A DNA stretch of 43,394 nucleotides from JACQFK01 sp036383955. Lineage in GTDB: Bacteria > Planctomycetota > MHYJ01 > JACPRB01. Where the stretch lies: assembly GCA_036383955.1 (NCBI GenBank), contig DASVNH010000286.1:1-43394 (forward strand), written 5' to 3'. Both the position numbers and the translations under genes were made by a program. The notes below the pieces were generated by a model. The model was given only the letters and a program-made list of their open reading frames with translations, searched no databases and was not told the DNA's origin. Below, in pieces: positions 37,702 through 43,394 of the stretch (within the stretch, counting starts at the first letter, position 1; each line of letters opens with the position of its first letter).

Positions 37702-40700
37702 ATGAGAACCACCATGATCCGACCCGCCGTGCCCCTCATCCTCGCTCTCCTGACCGCCGCGTCCGCCGCGTCGGCGCAGGAGGTCGGCGGCTACATGAAC
37801 TCCGACGGCGTCGTCCGCACGCTGTACTTCGGCGAGACGACCCGCGAGGCGGGCGTCCTGACCTTCGGCTGCTTCGGCGGCGACATGACGGTCGTGGCTC
37901 CCGCCACCAAGACGATGCGGCTGATCATTCCGGCCGGCCTCAACGTGGAGTGGGACCCGGCGTCCCCCTGGTTCTTCGGAGGCCCGCAGGTCGGGAAGGT
38001 CCAGGGCTTCTCGCTCGGGACCAAGACTCTCACGATCACGACGACGGCGGGCGGCCTGCTTCCCGGCGACATCTTCACCCTGAGCGGCATGCGCTACACG
38101 ACCATCGGAGCCGGGTCGAGCGACGCCCTCTTCCTCGACAAGGACGGGGACGCGACCTTCACCAGCCACGCGTTCGCCGTCGACGACCGCGACCCGGCGA
38201 CCAACACGATCACGGTGGCGAGCAATCCGTTCTTCACGGTGTCGGGCGGCAGCCAGATCTTCCGGACGGGAGATCCGGACACCGTGTGCGGCCAGATCAA
38301 CATCCAGGAGCAGGCCTCGTTCCCGGCCATCAAGGTGGGAACCGGCATCCGCATCCAGATTCCGGCCGGCCTCAACATGAGCTGGGATACCCTCATCACC
38401 TCCGTCACCGTGGCGGGCTCCGCCTCCGGAAAGGTGGACAATCTCGCCGTCACCTATCCGACAAGCAAGGTCGCCCTGATTCCGGTGACGACCGACTTCG
38501 TCGCCAACGATACCCTGACGATCAACGGACTGGAGTTCAGCGGGTTCGGAGTGGCCTCCGGACCGCTCGGGCTGCAGCTCGTCGTGAACGGCGGGACGCT
38601 GGCGTCCACCACGTCGGCCCAGACCTTCCGCGTGGCGGGGATCCCGACGATGTCGATGACGCAGCAGAACTTCGGCGTCAACGATCCGAACACGACCAAC
38701 AATCAGATCTCGATCACCAACGTTCCCGTCGGGGACGTGACCATGATCACCTCGACGAACGACATCGAGATCCGGATCCCGGCCGGCCTTCCGATCGTGT
38801 GGGCTCTCGATTTCAGCCCGAGCTTTTCCTTCGCGGGCTCGGGGGTCAACGGCGCGGTGGGCGCCGTGTCGTACTCCGGGGATCAGAAGAGCCTGTTCAT
38901 CGACGTGACCACGACCTTCGATCCGGGCCGGATCCTCCGGATCGACAACCTCACGTTCAGCGGCTTCGGGTCCGCGTCGGCCGCCGACAGCCTCGAGCTG
39001 GACGTCGATACCGACGGCACCTCCGAGACCACCACGGGGGCCAACCTTCGCGTCGTCCAGCCCACGATTTCGATCGCGGGCACGACCTACAACGCGGGGG
39101 AGGAAGCCACCAACGCGCCCAGCATCCTCGTGACGAACTCGAACCCCGGGCGCATCCGGGCGCTCGACGCGACCGGCAACATCCGCATCCGCATCCCCGC
39201 CGGCCTCAGCATGATCTGGGACACGTCCGTCACCGCGCCCGGCCTCGTGATCGGCGGCGCGGGCACCGGGGTCGTCGCGGCCAACGTCACGTATCCGATC
39301 GTCGACAACAAGACCGTCCAAATCGACGTCACCACGGACTTCTCGGCCGGACAGACCCTGACCATCACGGGTCTGCGCTTCACGAACTTCGCGGCCTCGG
39401 GCCCCGCCGGACTCGAGCTGGATGTCGCGTCGGCCGGCACGACCGTCCACACCTCGGTCGGGCAGATCCAGGTCGGCGGCACGCCCTCGATCCTGTCGGC
39501 GTCGCCGCAGAGCTTCACGTTCGGCGACTCGAACCTGGCGTCGACCTCCGCGGCCTCGGACATCACGATCACGGACGCGTCGGGCGTGCCGATGATCACG
39601 ACGGCGGGAGACATCCGGATCAAGATCCCGGCGGCCTACAACATGACCTGGGATACCAGCGTGCTGACGATCGGCTCGAACAACGCGAAAGTCTCGACCA
39701 CGCTTCTGGCCTACGCGGACAGCAACAAGACGGCCGTCCTGAACGTGATCACCTCGAACTTCGGGTCGGGCGAGAGCGTGACGGTGTCGGGCCTGCGCTT
39801 CGCGAACTTCGCCACGACGGGCAGCACCAACCTGCAGCTGGAGGTCGACGGAGACCCCGCCGTCGAGGACGACGACGGCGTCACCAAGGCGATCGGGCGC
39901 CCGAACATCGCCTCGGCGTCCAATCAGCTGTTCAACCAGGGAGAGGAGTCCACCGCCGCCGCCCAGATCGTCATCACCGACGACGCGACGTTCCCGCGGA
40001 TCCGGGCGGTCGACGCGACCGGCGACATCCGGATCCGGATCCCCACCGGCCTCAACATGGAGTGGGATCCCAGCGTGACGACCGTCTCCGCGGTCATGGG
40101 CGGCCCCGGCGGCTCCGGCAACGTGTCGTCGAGCGTGAGCTACGAGCCGGGCAACAAGGTCGTCCGGATCGACGTGACGGCCGACTTCGTCGGAGGCAAG
40201 ACGGTCACGATCCTGGGCCTGAAGTTCCAGAACTTCGGCGCCGTCTCCTCGGGCAACCTCGAGCTCATCTGCAGCGGCACGGAAACGACCACCGTGTGCC
40301 GGGTCGACGCCCAGTCGATCACCATCGGCAGCACGGCCTCGATCAGCTCCCCGGCGCAGAGCTTCACCTTCAACGATTCGTCCGCGCTGTCGACGTCCGT
40401 CGCCACCGACATCCTGATCACGGACGCGACGGGCGTGCCGATGATCACCACGGGGAACGACATCCGGATCAAGATCCCGGCCGGGCTGGGGCTGACCTGG
40501 GACAGCGGCGTCAATACCATCGGCTCGAACAACGCGAAGGTGTCGACGACGGTGCTGGGCTACGAAGATTCGAACCGGACGGTCGTCCTCAACGTGATCA
40601 CCACGAATTTCGGGTCCGGCGAAAGCGTGACCGTCACGGGCCTGCGCTTCGCGAACTTCGTCGCCGTCGGCAGCACGCAGATCGAGCTGGAGGTCGACGG

Positions 40701-43394
40701 AGACCCGCTCGTCGAGGACCAGGACACCCTCAACTCGAAGTCGATCGGCCGGCCCACGATCTCCTCGACGGTCAACCAGACCTTCAACCAGGACGAAGAG
40801 GCGACGGCCGCGGCCACGATCCGCGTGAGCGACGGCGCCGTCCCCCGCGTCCGCTCGGACAACACGACCGGCGACATCCGGATCCGCATCCCGGCCGGGC
40901 TGAACATGACCTGGAACACCGCGATCACCACGGTGACAGCGACGGTGACGGGGACCGGGGTCGTCTCCTCCACGCTGCTGGCCTACGAGGACTCCAATCG
41001 GACGGCGGTCCTCAACGTGACGACGAGCTTCGGCGCGAACGCGTTCGTGGACATCTCCGGGCTGCAGTTCTTCCCCTTCTCGGGGGCGTCGGGCCCCCTG
41101 AGCCTCCAGCTGATCGTCAACGGCGTCCCCGCCGGCCCGAACTCCGTCTGCAACAGCGACGACAAGACGATCCAGATCGGCGGCCGGGTGACGGTCTCCT
41201 CCGCGACCAACCAGTTCCTCGTGGTGGGCGACGCGGCCGTGAACGCCTCCGCCATCACGGTCACCGACGCGCCCGGCGTGCCCATGATCAACACGACCAC
41301 CGGCCTCCGGCTCGTGATCCCCGCGGGCCTGGGCGTGACCTGGAACACGGGCATCACCACCATCGGCTCGACGAACGGAAAGGTGACCCAGACGGGCGTC
41401 ACCTACGTGAACGGGAACCGGACCGCCGTGCTCATCGTCAACGCGAACTTCACGGCCGGGGAATCCACCGTGATCACCGGCCTGCAGTTCGCCACGCCCA
41501 CGCTGGCGAGCACGGGCAGCCTGGAGGTGGAGGTCGACGGCGACGTCGCCACGGAGGACGTCGACGACAAGACGATCACCATCGGCGGCCCGACGATGGC
41601 TTCCGCGGGCGTCCAGAACTTCACCAAGAACGATCCGGCGATCGCGATGTCGATGATCACGATCACCGAGGCCGCCGGCGGCGCGAGCATCCGGGACGGC
41701 AACAACATCCGGATCCGGATCCCCGCCGGCGTCAACATGACCTGGAACACCGGCGTGACCGCGGCCACGTTCGGCGGCACGGCGAGCGGCCGGGTGGTCA
41801 ACCCCGTGACCTTTGAGCCGGGCAACAAGACGGTGATCATCGAAGTCACCACGGATTTCGCGGCCGGCCAGACCCTGACGGTCAGCGGCCTCCAGTACAC
41901 CGCGTTCGGGAACTCGTCCACGGGCAATCTCACGCTGGAGGTCGACGGCGACAGCTCCGCGGAGGCCACGGACACGCAGCAGGTCCGGATCGGCTCGCCC
42001 ACGATCTCCTCCGCCGCCAACCAGTCGTTCAATGTCCTCGATCCGATCACGCCCATCTCCCAGATCGTGCTGACGGAGGACCCGGCCAACCCGAGGATGT
42101 CGGCGGCCGGCGACATCCGGATCCGCATCCCCGCGAGCCTCAACATGGAGTGGGACACCACCGACACCGTCGGCACGCTGAACGTGGGCGGCGCGGGCGC
42201 CGGCGTCGTGGGCGGCGTGACCTTCCCCGAAGGTCCGAAGATCATGCTGATCAACGTCACGACGGGCTTCTCGGTCAATCAGACCCTGACGATCTCCGGC
42301 TTCGGCTTCGCCAATTTCTCGGCGGAATCCTCGACCGCGCCCCTCGAGCTGGTCGTGAACAGCGGGGCCCTCACCACCTGCAACGTCGACGACAAGACCA
42401 AGCAGATCGGCGGCCAGGCCAGCCTGAGCTCCGCCGCCCAGTCCTTCGCGGTCAACGATCCCCCCACGGCCTGTACGGCCCTCGTGATCACGGACGCCCC
42501 CGGCTCGCCCAAGATCACCACGGCGAACGGCATCCAGATCAAGATCCCGGCCGGCCTCAACATGACCTGGAACACCGCGATCACGACCATCACCTCGACC
42601 AACGGAAAGGTGACCCAGACGGGCGTGACCTACGCGGACGCGAACAAGACCGCCGTCCTCATCGTGAACGCGAACTTCGTGGCCTCCGAGGCCACCACGA
42701 TCACGGGCCTGCAGTTCGACAACTTCGTGGCCGGCTCGGGGCAGCTGACCCTGGAGCTCGACGGCGACGCGACGGCCGAGGCGACCGACGTCAACACCAA
42801 GGGCATCGGCGCGCCCACGCTGTCGTCGAGCGGGAGCCAGGTCTTCCTGGTCGGCCCCGGCCCCACCGGCGCGTCCTCGTTCACGATCACCGACGACGGC
42901 ACCTTCCCGCGGATCCGCGCCGCGACCGGCCTCCGCGTCCGCATCCCCGCCGCCCTCAACATGGTCTGGCAGAACCTCGGTACCGCCGGCATCGTGATGG
43001 GCGCCGGCAGCGGCAACGTCTCGACGACCGTGGCGTACGCCGACGCCTTCAAGACCCTCGTGCTGACCGTCACCTCCGACTTCGTCGCGAGCCAGACCGT
43101 CACCGTCTCGGGCCTGGCCTTCCAGACGTTCTCGGCGCCGTCGACTCCCGACTTCCTCCGCCTCGAGGTCACGGCCTCGGGCTTCACGACCGATCTCGAC
43201 AACCAGTCCAAGGCGATCCAGGGCAGCCCGACGATCGCCTCGGCGTCGCAGGGCTTCACGATCAACGACCCGGCGACCACCGCGACCAACGTCGTCATCA
43301 CCGACGCGGGCGGCGTCGCGACCATCACGAACGCGCAGAACATCCGGATCGTGATCCCCCCCGGCCTCAACATGCTCTGGGACACCTCGGTGGT
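37702..43394 (+). CDS. giant exported protein of tandem beta-sandwich-like modules (3' partial)
   Basis: The frame is open from ATG 37702 (or 37714, MIRPAVPLILALLTAASAASAQ) to the window end: at least 1897 codons with no stop. The signal peptide is clear. About 14 modules follow, each anchored by an I(P)AGLNMxWD motif; spacings are 133-145 residues. A typical module runs: ITITDA.GVPMITT, GDIRIKIPAGLNMTWD, a Gly/Val stretch, (Y)xxDSNKTVVLNVxTxFxxGES(V/L)T(V/I)xGLxFxNF, LELEVDGD, (D)KTIxIGxPTISSA. All predicted strands suggest a beta-sandwich. Met/Asp-rich loops could bind calcium. Modules 4-9 alternate two subtypes. No known family was recognised. Probable surface fibre or adhesin. Ribosome sites are ambiguous: AGGGAG abuts the first ATG. 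Confidence 0.9.
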   Translation, partial: MRTTMIRPAVPLILALLTAASAASAQEVGGYMNSDGVVRTLYFGETTREAGVLTFGCFGGDMTVVAPATKTMRLIIPAGLNVEWDPASPWFFGGPQVGKVQGFSLGTKTLTITTTAGGLLPGDIFTLSGMRYTTIGAGSSDALFLDKDGDATFTSHAFAVDDRDPATNTITVASNPFFTVSGGSQIFRTGDPDTVCGQINIQEQASFPAIKVGTGIRIQIPAGLNMSWDTLITSVTVAGSASGKVDNLAVTYPTSKVALIPVTTDFVANDTLTINGLEFSGFGVASGPLGLQLVVNGGTLASTTSAQTFRVAGIPTMSMTQQNFGVNDPNTTNNQISITNVPVGDVTMITSTNDIEIRIPAGLPIVWALDFSPSFSFAGSGVNGAVGAVSYSGDQKSLFIDVTTTFDPGRILRIDNLTFSGFGSASAADSLELDVDTDGTSETTTGANLRVVQPTISIAGTTYNAGEEATNAPSILVTNSNPGRIRALDATGNIRIRIPAGLSMIWDTSVTAPGLVIGGAGTGVVAANVTYPIVDNKTVQIDVTTDFSAGQTLTITGLRFTNFAASGPAGLELDVASAGTTVHTSVGQIQVGGTPSILSASPQSFTFGDSNLASTSAASDITITDASGVPMITTAGDIRIKIPAAYNMTWDTSVLTIGSNNAKVSTTLLAYADSNKTAVLNVITSNFGSGESVTVSGLRFANFATTGSTNLQLEVDGDPAVEDDDGVTKAIGRPNIASASNQLFNQGEESTAAAQIVITDDATFPRIRAVDATGDIRIRIPTGLNMEWDPSVTTVSAVMGGPGGSGNVSSSVSYEPGNKVVRIDVTADFVGGKTVTILGLKFQNFGAVSSGNLELICSGTETTTVCRVDAQSITIGSTASISSPAQSFTFNDSSALSTSVATDILITDATGVPMITTGNDIRIKIPAGLGLTWDSGVNTIGSNNAKVSTTVLGYEDSNRTVVLNVITTNFGSGESVTVTGLRFANFVAVGSTQIELEVDGDPLVEDQDTLNSKSIGRPTISSTVNQTFNQDEEATAAATIRVSDGAVPRVRSDNTTGDIRIRIPAGLNMTWNTAITTVTATVTGTGVVSSTLLAYEDSNRTAVLNVTTSFGANAFVDISGLQFFPFSGASGPLSLQLIVNGVPAGPNSVCNSDDKTIQIGGRVTVSSATNQFLVVGDAAVNASAITVTDAPGVPMINTTTGLRLVIPAGLGVTWNTGITTIGSTNGKVTQTGVTYVNGNRTAVLIVNANFTAGESTVITGLQFATPTLASTGSLEVEVDGDVATEDVDDKTITIGGPTMASAGVQNFTKNDPAIAMSMITITEAAGGASIRDGNNIRIRIPAGVNMTWNTGVTAATFGGTASGRVVNPVTFEPGNKTVIIEVTTDFAAGQTLTVSGLQYTAFGNSSTGNLTLEVDGDSSAEATDTQQVRIGSPTISSAANQSFNVLDPITPISQIVLTEDPANPRMSAAGDIRIRIPASLNMEWDTTDTVGTLNVGGAGAGVVGGVTFPEGPKIMLINVTTGFSVNQTLTISGFGFANFSAESSTAPLELVVNSGALTTCNVDDKTKQIGGQASLSSAAQSFAVNDPPTACTALVITDAPGSPKITTANGIQIKIPAGLNMTWNTAITTITSTNGKVTQTGVTYADANKTAVLIVNANFVASEATTITGLQFDNFVAGSGQLTLELDGDATAEATDVNTKGIGAPTLSSSGSQVFLVGPGPTGASSFTITDDGTFPRIRAATGLRVRIPAALNMVWQNLGTAGIVMGAGSGNVSTTVAYADAFKTLVLTVTSDFVASQTVTVSGLAFQTFSAPSTPDFLRLEVTASGFTTDLDNQSKAIQGSPTIASASQGFTINDPATTATNVVITDAGGVATITNAQNIRIVIPPGLNMLWDTSV
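37927..43394 (+). repeat. 14 tandem protein-coding repeats (about 400-435 bp each)
   Basis: The Ile codon of the I-P-A-G-L motif lies at 37927, 38359, 38776, 39193, 39625, 40039, 40474, 40888, 41317, 41719, 42127, 42544, 42943 and 43354, all in frame. Steps are 432, 417, 417, 432, 414, 435, 414, 429, 402, 408, 417, 399 and 411 bp. Modules at 39625 and 40474 share long near-identical stretches (for example GSNNAKVSTT and NFGSGESVTV), and modules at 40039 and 40888 share GDIRIRIP, so the unit of recent duplication spans two modules. Confidence 0.9.

Noticed and set aside
37950..41816. Long plus-strand frame inside the giant repeat gene
   Set aside because: It is a shifted frame of the repeats, Arg/Gly/His-rich without motifs, while frame 37702 has a signal peptide and conserved modules.
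1..43394. CRISPR array, rRNA or tRNA genes, insertion sequences with transposase
   Set aside because: No regularly spaced direct repeats with unique spacers, no tRNA or rRNA signatures and no transposase motifs were found by reading both strands.

Overview
The window is GC-rich, densely coded bacterial DNA; no intergenic gap exceeds about 300 bases. The content points to Planctomycetota or a close relative. The evidence is many exported proteins with short signal peptides, a formylglycine-type sulfatase, a transmembrane Ser/Thr kinase, a squalene-cyclase-like secreted protein, a copper monooxygenase with a c-type heme domain, MauG-like di-heme peroxidases, beta-propeller lipoproteins, a pseudopilin-like fusion and a giant repeat protein. 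This placement rests on gene content only; no rRNA or tRNA gene was seen.

Layout. Positions 1-2439 hold four plus-strand envelope genes (Pro/Glu-linker coiled coil, lipoprotein, zinc-finger membrane protein, TPR-SPOR lipoprotein). A convergent sulfatase (2579-3859) follows, then a helix-turn-helix gene translationally coupled to tatA and tatC (3917-5573) and two small membrane proteins (5576-6426). mutS (6565-9156) and a Ser/Thr kinase (9187-10776) come next, followed by minus-strand exported hypotheticals (10778-12823). rpmA (13087) and leuA (13545) follow; between them lies a leucine-rich leader peptide (13412-13483) whose Leu codons overlap the strand that can pair with the leuA ribosome binding site. 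A membrane-anchored protein (15109-16170) stands opposite a DNA topoisomerase VI operon, top6B-top6A (16341-19473), which has a textbook promoter.

From 19478 to 23890 there are a DnaQ-like exonuclease, an exported HEAT-like protein, a small gene behind a near-perfect sigma-54 promoter, a cyclase-like secreted protein and a lectin-fold protein. Positions 23969-27354 form a redox cluster: redoxin-like lipoprotein, cytochrome c/PHM-like copper monooxygenase and di-heme peroxidase. A strong bidirectional terminator closes it. Minus-strand genes (27421-31335) encode a PD40 propeller lipoprotein, a zinc-ribbon protein and a large exported protein ending in a pseudopilin-like domain. Positions 31433-34919 form a second redox-type operon: double NHL propeller, YtkA-like lipoprotein and di-heme peroxidase. 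Its stop codon lies inside a 123-bp nested palindromic element. An RluA-type pseudouridine synthase and a second PD40 lipoprotein follow. The window ends inside a giant exported protein (from 37702, at least 1897 codons) made of about 14 tandem modules of about 139 residues in partly alternating A/B order.

The most novel signals are the leuA leader with its candidate translational attenuator, the bacterial Topo VI operon, the sigma-54-driven small gene, structured intergenic elements with hexamer-repeat arms (one of which supplies the rpmA -35 box), the nested palindrome, and the alternating-module giant protein.
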